Shown here: in pieces, positions 22,070-35,492 of the stretch
Numbering within the stretch: position 1 is the stretch's first letter
Layout: every line of letters starts with the position of its first letter
From: Zantedeschia hybrid cultivar
Lineage: Eukaryota; Streptophyta; Magnoliopsida; Alismatales; Araceae
Direction of reading: 5' to 3'
Assembly: GCA_030544215.1 (NCBI GenBank)
Contig: JARZZO010000011.1
Location: 3,148,001 to 3,212,000 of the forward strand
Length of the DNA stretch: 64,000 nt
Notes under the pieces: model-generated
The model's input: only the letters and a program-made list of their open reading frames with translations
Database searches by the model: none
What the model was told of the DNA's origin: nothing
Translations under genes and position numbers: made by a program

Positions 22070-23938
22070 TTTGGAAACTCTCAACTGCTAACTTTTCTAT
22101 GTAATGTTGATGTCTATCCTTCTATCAACGATGAAACTTTCTGTAGGTTGCGTTCACTGATCGTATACACTTATTCACGTACAGGCACATTTGGTCTGAC
22201 CATCTTCTGATATGCTTTCTTAGCCTTGTGGGGTTTCTGAACTTTTGGAAAGTCTGAAGTTTCGCTTATGTTTTCTCTTTGCTCCTGTAAGGTTATTCCC
22301 ACGGCTTCTACAAATTATAATGGTCAGTAATGGGGGGGTGTAAACTTGCATTTTAGAATTTTATTTAGGCCCTTTATGCGCTATGGTAATGTGAGAAGAG
22401 ACAACTCTGATCAATTGGATCCATGCTTTGTGGTTCATAATTAGCGATAACAATATTATCATGATATCTTATTATTATAATGCCACGGATGGACAGTCTT
22501 CAAGTGGAAAGAGTGCGGTTCTAGTAAGGTATAAGTTTGGATATATGGGACTAATTAGGCTAGGGGACACCTGCCTAATTACTATGACATTTCTGCATGT
22601 AGTGCATTGCGCGCATGCGTTATAGAGTGGTGTTCAGATCCTTTACATATACACAAGACGTGTAGACGCTATCAATATGTGCTATTTGATTGTGATCAGA
22701 CCAGGATGGTAGGATGCAGGCTGGTCAGTATTGGCAGTGGACAGTTACTCTGACAAACCCAATTCGATGCGTATGTATTTAGAAATAAATATTCAAACAA
22801 ATATAAGGTAGGGCACTCTGAGTATGTATATTTATAGCATCTTGGACAAAGTTCGATCTCAAGTTTAGCATAAAATGACTGCATATAGTCTCTCAGCTCA
22901 GCCGCTTCGACTTATTTCTATATAAAAGTTGGTCATCTAATCTGATCAGATGCTTGAGGTTACAGTCGCCCAATTTTGGTATACTTAATTAGGCTTGGCA
23001 AATAGATAATGGTAAAAGTGACAATGTTAATTTGTATATATGCATACAGATATAAGTATAGACATTCGAACTTAGGTAAATCCGTTTATACGTATATAAA
23101 AGTATATAATCCTCGGCAAAGACCTGAAACTTGTAATTCATTATCTATGGGCCCCAATTCTCGCCCCCTACAAGATTGAGAGATGAAAGTAGCGAGAGAA
23201 GTGTGAAGCCAAGGCCCAAAAAAAAAGTTTGATCAATTAAAAATTGTAATAAAATGAGAAATACTGAATGTGAAAAAAGAAAATAAAAAATTCAATATTT
23301 TTTCAGAATGTTTATGAATTTCCAATAACTATGTTCTTTACCATCATTATGAATTTTATTCTTGGTGTAAAGTAAAAAAATAGAAAAAAAATAGCCTACA
23401 CATTGTATTTGCCCATCTGCATGGTATGATCCCCACAAGGGTGCTTGGTTTTAAAAAAAAAAAGGATCCCCGCAAAGCTTAAGAAAATTCCGTCGTAATT
23501 AATTCTCTAGTGAAATCCGGCATTCAAACTGCTATACTGGGCCCATCCATAGGCGCACAAAAGTCCTGCGCCAATAGGGAAAGGGCACAACATCGCCGAG
23601 CGGAGGCGTACTGCGCCAGCGGACGACTTCTAGGGCGCACTGCGCCATCAACCGCTTCGCGCCAGCACCGTTGCGGGGACGCGGCGGGGGGAGAAATTAG
23701 GAAATCCCTCTGTGCGACTCTGCTCTCCGACTGGGATTCCGATTTCGGCCAAATAAATAGAATAGAAGCCCCACCGACTGGTATTGATCCTTGAGAGCTC
23801 TCATCACCTCTCTTTCTCTCCCTCACCATCTTCCTCCACTACCCTGACTGAAACCCTAGCAGTAGCAGAGCAGCAAAATTCCCCATTGTTCTCTGCGCTT
23901 CTCCCTTCTCTGCTTCTCGATCCTCTCCCCCTGGTCTG

Positions 23939-25234
23939 ATGGAGAAGGCGGTGTTGCCCCCGCCCAAGAAGAGGAAGGTGGCCGCCCAAGGAGGAGGAGG
24001 AGGAGGAGAAGAGTGGACGGGGCCGCCCCTGGTGTTGCTTGCGACGGTGGCCTGCGGAGTTGCAGAGGAGGAAGAAAGCTGCAGAAGGGTCTGGCCTTCT
24101 TGCCCGAATCCACGTCCCTGCACCGAACACCCTGGCGGGGGTGCCAAGGAGGAGGCAGCGGCGGCACTTTCCAAGAACGCTGTGGTTCTTGGAGAGATGG
24201 GGCCGCCCGACCTGCTGTTGCTTGCGATGGTGGCGTGCCAGGTTGCTGAGGAGGAGGAGATGCACGGAGAAGCTGCGGTTTCTCGGCACAATGCAGGTCC
24301 CCACGACCACCCCAGGGGCGCTGCCGCGAGGGAGGCGACGGTGGCGGCGTCCAAGAAAGCTGTGGGTCTTGGAGGGACGGGACCGGCGGCGTTGTTCTTG
24401 CTTGCGACGGCAGCCTGCCAGATAGCTGAGGAGGATGAGAGGCACAAAAAGGCCGCGCCTTCTCACCACAATGCAGGTCCCCGCGACCAGTGCCCCATTG
24501 GTGCCGCCGCGAGGGAAGGAACGGCGGCGGGGCGGTCCGAGAACGCTGTGGATCTATCCCCGATTGTCGCCAAGGAGCCGCAGCGTCGGATCATCATCAG
24601 GTTACCTCTCAAAAGAAGGGTTGCAGCTGCGACAACGGAGGAGCCTTCACCCGGCGACGCCGAGGGAGCCAAGAAGACGGCGGAGAACAACCTGCAGCCC
24701 TACAAGAGGCCCAGGACCGGCGGGGAGTGGGAGGAGAAGGTAGTGCGCATGGGCGGTTCGAACCCATGGTTTGTGGTGAGGAAGAAGCTCTCCGAGACCG
24801 ACTTGAATGCCCGCCACAACCGGCTGCCCCTCCCGGTCTCCAGAGACAAGGACCCTCCCAGGGGAGGCTCCGAGAAGATGGTGTACGACCTCTCCGACGC
24901 CGAGCTTAACGCGTTCTGGAGCGAGAAGGGCCTCCCGGTGACGGTGATGGACAGGTGGGGGAACGAGTACCACGGCGGCGTCATCCGGCGCTGGAAGAGC
25001 AACGACTGGATCGTCCTCAACAAAGGAAACGCGTGGCTGGGCGCCGCCGGGCGCATGGGGTTGAAGGCGGGCGAGCTCCTGGACGTCTACAGCTTCCGCG
25101 TTGGCCCGTCCAAGCAAGGCGCCGGCAGGTTGGTGCTGGTGCTCATCACCGCCGACCCCGACCTGGGCGTTGCGGCGGCCGACGGGAAGGAGGAGGAGCG
25201 CCAGGAGGAGGCCAAGCCGCAGAGCAGCTGCTAG
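23939..25234 (+). CDS. B3-like nuclear protein with 60-aa repeats (unit 2)
   Basis: Second array copy of the 431-aa gene at 12385-13680. The protein is identical throughout, including the PPPKKRKV signal, the three exact 60-residue repeats and the B3-like domain at about 275-405. Its upstream GC-rich block, TATA-like stretch and CT-rich leader are also the same, so it should be expressed like its neighbours if the promoter is active. No substitution in the coding region was seen, so selection and gene conversion cannot be told apart from simple recency. Confidence 0.75.
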   Translation: MEKAVLPPPKKRKVAAQGGGGGGEEWTGPPLVLLATVACGVAEEEESCRRVWPSCPNPRPCTEHPGGGAKEEAAAALSKNAVVLGEMGPPDLLLLAMVACQVAEEEEMHGEAAVSRHNAGPHDHPRGAAAREATVAASKKAVGLGGTGPAALFLLATAACQIAEEDERHKKAAPSHHNAGPRDQCPIGAAAREGTAAGRSENAVDLSPIVAKEPQRRIIIRLPLKRRVAAATTEEPSPGDAEGAKKTAENNLQPYKRPRTGGEWEEKVVRMGGSNPWFVVRKKLSETDLNARHNRLPLPVSRDKDPPRGGSEKMVYDLSDAELNAFWSEKGLPVTVMDRWGNEYHGGVIRRWKSNDWIVLNKGNAWLGAAGRMGLKAGELLDVYSFRVGPSKQGAGRLVLVLITADPDLGVAAADGKEEERQEEAKPQSSC

Positions 25235-25342
25235 CGTTGGAGAAGTGCAGCAACACACCACTGCTGTTTCTGTCTGATATGAATGTAGTTATCCATGAAC
25301 AAACACTAGATTGGTCTTCTTGTCTGAGATAGAATAATATTG

Positions 25343-25515
25343 GAGTCTGGATTCTCTCAGTATATTAGTTGATCGAGTTCGGTCAATGTATTGGATGGAG
25401 GGAGAGTGATTTTTGAAAAAAAAAGTTTTCCGTCGAGTTGGAAAGCTCCCATCTTCTCCCCCTCCAGTGTATTGATTGAACTTGATCAGCCAATATAGTG
25501 AGGGGATCCGGACTC
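25343..25515. mobile_element. Mutator-like MITE in B3 3' region (unit 2)
   Basis: Tandem copy of 13789-13961 with the ATAATATTG target duplication on both sides. Confidence 0.85.
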
Positions 25516-28084
25516 ATAATATTGTAAATAGGAGTTATTCATGTAAAGGCACACAGAAATGTAATTTGATCATGTTCTCTTAAAGATGCTTCCTTAATTG
25601 TGTAGGTTTCTGATCTTCTGGAAACTCTGAAATAATAACACTGTTCACTGATTTATGTTGCTCTTGTAAATAATGTTGATGGCTGATCAATCAAGACATT
25701 GTTTCATAGTAAAGCTTTTGTGCAGATTATTTCTCTCTCCCTATTCCCTCTGCTTCTCCACGAGTGGTTATTCTCTACTTCTAGTTTACAGTTTTACGGT
25801 TAAGAAGCTCTTAGACCGAGCTCGTTTTGATGCAACTTAACAAAAACTGTAAATGGAGTCATTATAAATGCACTTACCATAAAATTTGTTTTTCATGTTT
25901 ATATGTTCTGTAGATATAAGCATGTATAGTAAATTTGAGAGTCTCCAGTGTACACCTATTCTAAGCAGATTTACAAAAAATGCATTTATACGTGTTTAAT
26001 GATGATCATAAACTTATTTCTCTACTATCCAAATTAAGATTATCATGAAAAAATGACTTTATGGTAAACCTAAAAGCATTTGTAACTTCTAATCCGAGCA
26101 GGCCCAAAGAAAGAGTGCAACAAAGGATAAGGGTTTTAAGTGCAGGGAGGCCAGAGGATAAATACATGTAACAGAGGAGAAGGCTACAGATTCTACAAGA
26201 AGAAAAATGTTCTTAACTGTGGAGCTCGGCCTCACTGAATCACTTTTCATTCTACAATTACTTGGGCTATAGAATGATTTGGTTTCCAGGAAAAAATATT
26301 ATTTATTGTAATGTTCTCTACAGACGCGGCGCGGGGCATTATAATAAATAAAAATTAGTTTTTAAAAATTTTAAAATCAGACTCAGCCGCCTATCTCACA
26401 TTGTCTCGTGGTGTTAAATGGTGAGACCGTGAGAGACAAGTGTGCATATGTGCATGAAAGATAAATGAAGAGATAAAGAGATGTTCATTGCATACCAAAA
26501 TTTCATACGGGCTACTCTCATTGCTCACTATTTTATAATTGCCTTTAGATCTGAAAGGGAATCACAGGGTGAGCAGGGAGTGAGCTTTGTTACAGAATTT
26601 ACGTGCAGCTAAATTAGGTTCATTCCTCACTTCTTCGTAATTGTCTTTATGTCCGAAGGAGAATCTGGGATATACTATCCTCATTTGTGCTGGAGATTTC
26701 CTCCATTTGATGAATCGATTTCATAGTTTACGTGAAGTATTCCTATTGTCTGATATAATAGATGGCCATTGTCCTGCTCTTCATGAGCCTTTCTCTGCAC
26801 CACATAGGAACGTCCTTTACACTGGGAAAAGAAAGGCTATTATTTAAGGTAGTTACCATCAAATAGGCTAACATTTGATGACTTTTGTTTCTGACAAAGA
26901 ACATGATAGAGTTTAGATGGGGTCTTCATGGGTCACTGTGATGGGGCTTGTTGATTGGCGGTAGGCGTGGTTCTGGACAACATGCACAGATGTTTCAATC
27001 AATAATACTTTGCTTCAATGTCTTCACTGTTATACTATAAGGTATTGCATCAAATATAAAAATATATTTTTGATTTTTTTTAAAGTTAAACCTCACATGC
27101 CCCGCATATGTGTACAATCCGATTTCTAATTTGATAATCTACAAAAATTAAACGAATCAAGAACTACTATTGGATTCGGCCTATTAAGAATATTTCTTTA
27201 GTGTTCATTAGGGTTATGTGTTTGACTTCTTAAAATTTGTTGGGTCACCTATCAGATGATCAGACTATATGGATGACTGGAGTGTGTGATGTCCGACCAA
27301 AAAAAAAAAAAAAAAAAAATCCTTTTTTACATTTGTTGCGATGCCCGGGGTGCAATACTGATAACATTGCAGCAATTATTACTCTCTTTCCACTATTGTT
27401 TGATACTCAAATCTCAATGTACAAGCTAGCCTTTCTCAAAAGTGCTGACGCCTAACCATAGTTCAGCCCAGATCCAACACAAACTCAAAGGCCAAAGTTA
27501 GGCTGAGTCAGGCCAGCCTGAGTTATTCTATGCCACCCAGTATTACTCTCAGTATAAGCATATTACTCTCAGTATAAGCATATATGGTAGACTAATATTC
27601 AAATTGTTATCGGTAAAAATTATATGGATATGTGGGAAATATTTGGCATGACCTAAATTTTTTTAATTTTTTAATTTTAATTATACCAGCGACCGATGCA
27701 ACGTTGGTTGCCGATGCAACAAGTAAAACTAAAAGTTTGAATAGGAGTACATAAGTAACTTTTAGAGTGAGTTAAACATAAAACTCATATTTAACTATGA
27801 TAGATTTAAGAAAAGTTGACATAAGCAAATGGTAAGGATTAAAATTACAAAGTTTAAGTTTATAAAGATTAATAACAAAATATGCAAGATACATAAACTT
27901 ATTTCGAATTCTTTATATTTATAGGATTGATAAAAAGAGCTATTTATATAATGTTTTATTAAATAACATATAATGAATTGTTTTTTTATTCATACTTGTG
28001 TTACACCAAACTTAACGATCATCACCCGGCAGCACAGAGTCATGTTGTTTCTTTACGTACTAAAACAAAGACGGAGGGTGTGAT

Positions 28085-29023
28085 TAGGGGTGCAAAACGG
28101 TAAGATCCGAATGGGTTTCGACCCGGATCCGAGCAGGACCCGCATCACACGCATAAGATGTGGACCCGGATCCGCTTTTCCCTCAACTTCATCGGAGGTC
28201 TGAATTATCTGGCATCAATCATCAGGCCCACTGCCATAGCCAGCCTAGGTGGAGGGAGGTGGCCGACAGCACTGTCGGAGCTAGGCACGCATCACCAGAG
28301 TATGCGAAGAAGAGGAGTGGTAGTGGTTTCTTGCAGTGAGGGTGCTGGAAGTGGAGGTGAGGAGGTGGAGCTCTGGTCGAAGTAGGCCGATGCGGTGGTA
28401 CCGGATGGGAGGATGCGGCCGCAGGCGTCAACAATGGCGGAGGCGTTGCGGTCTGGCCATCGAGATGGGGAGGGAAGAGGAGAGAAGGGGGGAGGACCAA
28501 ACCAAACCAAGAGACTGAGATTAGATCTCAGCGGGTGGGGAGGACCTTCTTGACGATTTCGTCGCTGAGGGCGGCGATCTGGGAGTCAATGGCCTGGATT
28601 GTCTCCTCCTTATGGCGCTCCAGGTTGGCCAGGTCCACCACCAGCCCCTCCTACACCCGCCGTCGCCCCTCCGCCAGCTTTTGCTCCAGATCCACCGTCG
28701 ACTCCTTCTTCATTTGGTGCAACGCCGCTGCGATCTCCGCCCGCGCCGCCTTCAACACTGCCTCTGCCTGATCCTCCAGCCGCCTCAGCTCCTCCGACTT
28801 GTCCTTCATGTCCGCGAGCTTCGCCTTGATCGCCGCGTCCCGCTCGTCCATGAACTTCCCCAGCGGCCAAAAAAAATCTAGAATTTCAGAGGACAGATGG
28901 AGATCCGACGGAGGTACCTGTGGAAAGTCCGATTTGCAAATGCGGTTATACGAGAGAATCCGGATTCGCATATAGGTAATCTGATCGGGTCGGGTTTGGA
29001 TCTACCGACCTAGTGCAGTCCTA
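28085..29023. mobile_element. hAT-like element with captured gene fragment (unit 3)
   Basis: Copy of 4977-5915 with the same GGTGTGAT flanks and imperfect TAGGGGTGCA/TGCAGTCCTA ends. Confidence 0.7.
28528..28869 (-). pseudogene. Captured ATP synthase b' fragment (unit 3)
   Basis: Copy of 5420-5761 with the same internal TAG and lost N-terminus. Confidence 0.82.
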
Positions 29024-30584
29024 GGTGTGATTGAGGGCGAGTGAGACTGTAAGAGTACCTGCGTCTGCATGGGAGAGATGAAAGAGTGCGTTGGGTGGGA
29101 GGAGAGGAGGAAGGGGTGGGTGGGGATCCGCTAACAAGGATTTGATAAGGGAAATCGGCTTCTTGCATCCGGGTTTCAGAGGTCTCTAGACCCTTTTTTC
29201 TGGATCCATTCCGTTTCGGATTCTTTGGATCTTTTCCTTGGACCCTCTATATGGACCCTAAAATTGAATTGGTTAGAAATTATTTACCTATGGGACGCAT
29301 TGAATTCATAAGGATTTAAAAAGTAAATTTCAACCAATGAAATTTGAGGGTCTATGCAAAAGCCTAGAAAAAGGGGTCCAGGTGATCCCTTTCAGTTTCC
29401 ATGAAACTGCTGGAGCCCAATCTGTTTTCTAATTAGAAAATAAGAAACACGTAGTTACTTCTGGCTGATATGGCACCTTTGACCGGTCAAACAATGCATA
29501 TCTTTAATTAAATTTTTAAGAGTGTTATTTTGGTAAATAAAATTTTAAATAGTGATAAATCAAAAGAATACCGATCACGATTATATACATGCAATTATTC
29601 ATGTGGATGTGTGCACACCTGTACGAAACCAGATAATCTTCTCAGAGGTTCTATCTGGATTTTTTGGGCTTCTGATCTTTTGGAAACTCTCAACTACCAA
29701 CTTTTTCTATGTAATGTTGATGTTCATCCTTCTATCGACAATTAAACTTTCTGCAGGTTGCGTTCACTGATCATATTGGAAACTCTAAGTTATGATCCGC
29801 TTATGTTTTCTCTTTGCTCCTCCAAGGTTATTCCCACAATTATAATGGTCAGTAACGGGGGGTGTAAAGTTGCATTTTTAGAATTTTATTTAGGCCCTTT
29901 ATGTGTTATGGCAATGTGAGAAGGGACAGCTCTGATCGATTGGATCCATGCTTTGTGGTTCATAATTAGTGATAACAATATTGTCATGATATCTTATTAT
30001 TATAATGCATGGATAGACAGTCTTGGAGCGGAAAGAGTGCGGTTCTAGTAAGTATAAGTTTAGATGGGACTAAGTACAGGAGGGAAAGTTTCGAAAACCT
30101 TTTCATCGGGAATAGAAAAAATTATATCAAAAAGAGTTTTCTAAAAAATTCACCTCTCTACTGACCGACCGAGTAATGTCTAAACCTACGCTTAGAGGAT
30201 CCCTTCTCATCTGAAAAGGACAGTAAGCACTTAGTATTTTATTAATCAACTTCAGATCATATTAGACTATTTTTCTTTCCAGTAACATTTATTGCAAGAC
30301 AAGTATCTTCATAGTTGTGATGCATGATCCGATGACTAGAATTGCGTGACAACATAATTTCTTTTTATTTTTTTATTTTTTGCAACCTTCTTTGAGCTAA
30401 GAATTATTTTGCATTACCCAAAACATTGCAGCAAGTATTATTCTTTTTTTTTTTTTACATCCCTGTTGGAATTGAATCTGGCTCCCATATGGTTCTCTTT
30501 GCCCTATGAGGGTGTTGAAGTATTTGGCTATATGTTAACTGCTCAGTGCCTTCTTGAATGTACCATTTTTTAAGTATTTAAGAG

Positions 30585-31135
30585 TGTAGGGTCAGAGATT
30601 CGTCCGATCGGAATCATACGGCTGAGTCTCTTCCAAATCACAGAAAATTCCCCACGCTCCTACAAGATAGACAATAGGTAAGAGGAGACTTCAGTTGCGA
30701 TCTGGGGGAACCCCCTCCGATGCCTAAATCATAGTATGCAAGGGTAGAGAGAGAGTAAATACTCGGGGTCTTGGGAATACCTTCTGGGGATACCAGGGGA
30801 TCCCTTTTATAAAGATGGATCTCAGGCAATAGTTGAGTCCGAATAGAGAGCGTATCGGGGGAGTCCGGTCCGATCCTCAGGCGAGACTCGACTCTGGCTT
30901 CCCTTATCTAGCTCTGATTTTCTTGATCTGCGGATTGGAAGTAGATTCCAATTGACAAGAAGTCTTCCCGCGCACATAGGGCGTCGGCGTTCGTTTCTGA
31001 TTCAAGGACCCCCCATGAGAGTCCAGACATATAGACCTGCTGATTGAAAGGCCCAACCATCCTGGCAAGGGGCTAGAGTGCCTCTTTACGGACCGGCCCA
31101 CCCGGTTAACGGGCCAACGAAACTGGGCCCTCTCA
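30585..31135 (-). mobile_element. Solo LTR, copy A (unit 3)
   Basis: Tandem copy of 7477-8027. Confidence 0.55.
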
Positions 31136-31439
31136 AGGAGAACTTTCGGTTGTTATTTGATCATTGAAATTCACAAAAAAAAATCTTTGCCCTTCTATCC
31201 CTTAGCTTTTGAACTTTTCGTTCAATGATAGAAGTCTATAAGAATTGAAGGGTAAACCCAAGCAACGTAAGATTACCTTATTCTGACATAAAGGTTACAA
31301 GTTATTTTGAATTAAAAAAAACAACTTCTCTACTTAACAGAAGTAAGACTACGTATATCGATCCTCCCCCAGACTCCTCATTGATGAAGTTCCTTGCATT
31401 GGATATGTTACTTGTATTCAGAACCAAATAGTACCGCAT

Positions 31440-31639
31440 GCGCGGAGATGCGGCGGCGAGCACACAAGAGGAGCACTGCACGCGCGGAGATGTGGCGGCA
31501 TTGCGACGACGATCATAGCGAATTGAGCAGACGAGAGGAGCGCACGGAGATGCGGCGGTGTTGTGAAGACGGTCACAGCGCACCGAGCAGAGGAGAAGAG
31601 GGCGCGGAGTTATGTCGGCGTTGCGAGAAGCGTGAGGGC
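31440..31639. repeat. GC-rich minisatellite (unit 3)
   Basis: Tandem copy of 8332-8531. Confidence 0.7.
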
Positions 31640-32350
31640 TAGGGCTCCAGCATATCTGAAAATAAAAAGTGTCCCTCCAATCGGTTGAAAATTCAAGAGA
31701 GTTTCAGATTTAAGACATCTAATCAGACATCAATTCAGTCATTGAACCAAACGATCTGAAGTTTCTAACATCTGACTGCTTCAAACACTAGAGGTCCATT
31801 AAGGGTTATCAAACGGATCTTAAGTACTAGAGGGGAAAGAGTTCTTCCAAGTTCCAAAAACTTAAAAATCTCATCATGAATAGAAAAAGCTATATCAAAA
31901 AGAGTTTTCTAAAAAACTTCACCTCTCTGTACTAACTGACTGAGTATTGTCCAAATCTACACTTAGAGGATCCCTTCTCATCCGAAAAGGACAGTAAGCA
32001 CCTAGTTTTTTGTTAATTAACTTTAGATATATCAGACTATTTTTCTTTAGAGTAACATTTATTGTAAGACAAGTATCTTCGTAGTTGTACTGCATGATCC
32101 GATGACTAGGATTGCGTGACAACATAATTTCTTTTTATTTTTTTATTTTTTGCAACCTTCATTGAGCTAAGAATTGTTTTGCATTATCCAAAATATTGCA
32201 GCAAGTATTATTTTTTCTGTTTACATCCCAATTGCAACTGAATCGGGCTTCCATATGGTTCTCTATGCCCTATGAGGGTGTTGAAGTACCTGGCTATGGG
32301 TTAACTGGTTAGTGCCTTTTTGAATGTATTATTTTTTAAGTATTTAAGAG

Positions 32351-32894
32351 TGTTGGGTCGGAGGTTCATCCGATTAAAATCAGATGGCTGAGACTCCTCT
32401 GAATCACAGGAAGCTCCCCAAGCTCCTAGAAGACTGACGCCAGGTAAGAGGAAACCCCAGTTGCGATCCTTTCCGTTGCTTAAGTCAGAGTATGCAAGGG
32501 CAGAAAGAAAGTAAACACTCGGGGTCTTGGGGATATCTTCTGGGGGTACCAGGGGGTCCCTTTTATAAAGACGGATATGAGGCAATAGTTGAGTCCGAGC
32601 AGAGAGAGTATCGGAGGAGCTCGGTCTGATCCAAGGCAAGACGGGACTCTGGCTTTTCTTATCTAGCTCTAGTTTCCTTTATCTGCGGATTGGAAGTAGA
32701 TTCGGAAGAGACTTCCTTTGCAGGAAGTCTTCCTACGCACACGCGACGTCCGTTTCGGATTCAAAGACCCCCGCGCAAGAGTCCAGACACACGGGCCCAC
32801 TGACTGAAAGACCCAACTACCCTAGCAAGGGCGAGGGCGCCTCTTTACGGAGCGGTGCACCTGGTTAATGGGTCAATGAAATTGGGCCCTCTCA
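32351..32894 (-). mobile_element. Solo LTR, copy B (unit 3)
   Basis: Tandem copy of 9243-9786. Confidence 0.55.
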
Positions 32895-33436
32895 AGGAGA
32901 ACTTTGGGTTGCTATTTGATCATTGAAATTCATAAAAAAAAAAAAAATCTTTGGCCTTCTATCCCGTAGCTTTTGAACTTTTCGTTTAATGATAGAAGTC
33001 TATAAGAATTGAAGGGTGAACCCAAGGCAACGTAAGATTACCTTATTTTGACATAAAGGTCACAAGTTAATTTGAATAAAAAAAAAACAACTTCTCTACT
33101 TAACAGAAGGAAGACTATGTGTATCTATCCTCCCCCAGACCCCTCATTGATGAAGTTCCTTGCATTGGATATGTCTTTTTTTCGGTCTATAAAATTCATA
33201 TCTTAAAATATGTATCTTATATTAGTACTCTTTGGAATCATGATGAGTATGCCTTAAAAGAAGAGAGATGTACATAAACTTTAAACTATTTGAATATTTC
33301 AAATTTGATAAAAGTTTTTATATTTTTCCTTCTCACTTACCTGCAGTTATTCATGTAGATGTGTGCATACTTGCAGGTAACTAGATAATTTTGTCAGGTT
33401 CTCTTCGGATTTTTTGGGCTTCTGATCTTTTGGAAA

Positions 33437-33623
33437 AGAGTGTCGTTCCTCTTAATATGGGTTTAGATTGAATTCAATCAGTACAGAGAGAGAAAGAGAA
33501 AGTCGTTCATAAAAGCTCCTCATCGGAAATAGAAAAAGCACCACATGAAGAGGTTTTTTGAAAATTTTCCCTGTCTTTATTGAGTGAGTTCAGTCCACAT
33601 CTAGATGTAGAGGATCTCTATTC
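33437..33623. mobile_element. Small MITE (unit 3)
   Basis: Tandem copy of 10329-10515, with TTTGGAAA on both sides. Confidence 0.65.
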
Positions 33624-35492
33624 TTTGGAAACTCTCAACTGCTAACTTTTCTATGTAATGTTGATGTCTATCCTTCTATCAACGATGAAACTTTCTGTAG
33701 GTTGCGTTCACTGATCGTATACACTTATTCACGTACAGGCACATTTGGTCTGACCATCTTCTGATATGCTTTCTTAGCCTTGTGGGGTTTCTGAACTTTT
33801 GGAAAGTCTGAAGTTTCGCTTATGTTTTCTCTTTGCTCCTGTAAGGTTATTCCCACGGCTTCTACAAATTATAATGGTCAGTAATGGGGGGGTGTAAACT
33901 TGCATTTTAGAATTTTATTTAGGCCCTTTATGCGCTATGGTAATGTGAGAAGAGACAACTCTGATCAATTGGATCCATGCTTTGTGGTTCATAATTAGCG
34001 ATAACAATATTATCATGATATCTTATTATTATAATGCCACGGATGGACAGTCTTCAAGTGGAAAGAGTGCGGTTCTAGTAAGGTATAAGTTTGGATATAT
34101 GGGACTAATTAGGCTAGGGGACACCTGCCTAATTACTATGACATTTCTGCATGTAGTGCATTGCGCGCATGCGTTATAGAGTGGTGTTCAGATCCTTTAC
34201 ATATACACAAGACGTGTAGACGCTATCAATATGTGCTATTTGATTGTGATCAGACCAGGATGGTAGGATGCAGGCTGGTCAGTATTGGCAGTGGACAGTT
34301 ACTCTGACAAACCCAATTCGATGCGTATGTATTTAGAAATAAATATTCAAACAAATATAAGGTAGGGCACTCTGAGTATGTATATTTATAGCATCTTGGA
34401 CAAAGTTCGATCTCAAGTTTAGCATAAAATGACTGCATATAGTCTCTCAGCTCAGCCGCTTCGACTTATTTCTATATAAAAGTTGGTCATCTAATCTGAT
34501 CAGATGCTTGAGGTTACAGTCGCCCAATTTTGGTATACTTAATTAGGCTTGGCAAATAGATAATGGTAAAAGTGACAATGTTAATTTGTATATATGCATA
34601 CAGATATAAGTATAGACATTCGAACTTAGGTAAATCCGTTTATACGTATATAAAAGTATATAATCCTCGGCAAAGACCTGAAACTTGTAATTCATTATCT
34701 ATGGGCCCCAATTCTCGCCCCCTACAAGATTGAGAGATGAAAGTAGCGAGAGAAGTGTGAAGCCAAGGCCCAAAAAAAAAGTTTGATCAATTAAAAATTG
34801 TAATAAAATGAGAAATACTGAATGTGAAAAAAGAAAATAAAAAATTCAATATTTTTTCAGAATGTTTATGAATTTCCAATAACTATGTTCTTTACCATCA
34901 TTATGAATTTTATTCTTGGTGTAAAGTAAAAAAATAGAAAAAAAATAGCCTACACATTGTATTTGCCCATCTGCATGGTATGATCCCCACAAGGGTGCTT
35001 GGTTTTAAAAAAAAAAAGGATCCCCGCAAAGCTTAAGAAAATTCCGTCGTAATTAATTCTCTAGTGAAATCCGGCATTCAAACTGCTATACTGGGCCCAT
35101 CCATAGGCGCACAAAAGTCCTGCGCCAATAGGGAAAGGGCACAACATCGCCGAGCGGAGGCGTACTGCGCCAGCGGACGACTTCTAGGGCGCACTGCGCC
35201 ATCAACCGCTTCGCGCCAGCACCGTTGCGGGGACGCGGCGGGGGGAGAAATTAGGAAATCCCTCTGTGCGACTCTGCTCTCCGACTGGGATTCCGATTTC
35301 GGCCAAATAAATAGAATAGAAGCCCCACCGACTGGTATTGATCCTTGAGAGCTCTCATCACCTCTCTTTCTCTCCCTCACCATCTTCCTCCACTACCCTG
35401 ACTGAAACCCTAGCAGTAGCAGAGCAGCAAAATTCCCCATTGTTCTCTGCGCTTCTCCCTTCTCTGCTTCTCGATCCTCTCCCCCTGGTCTG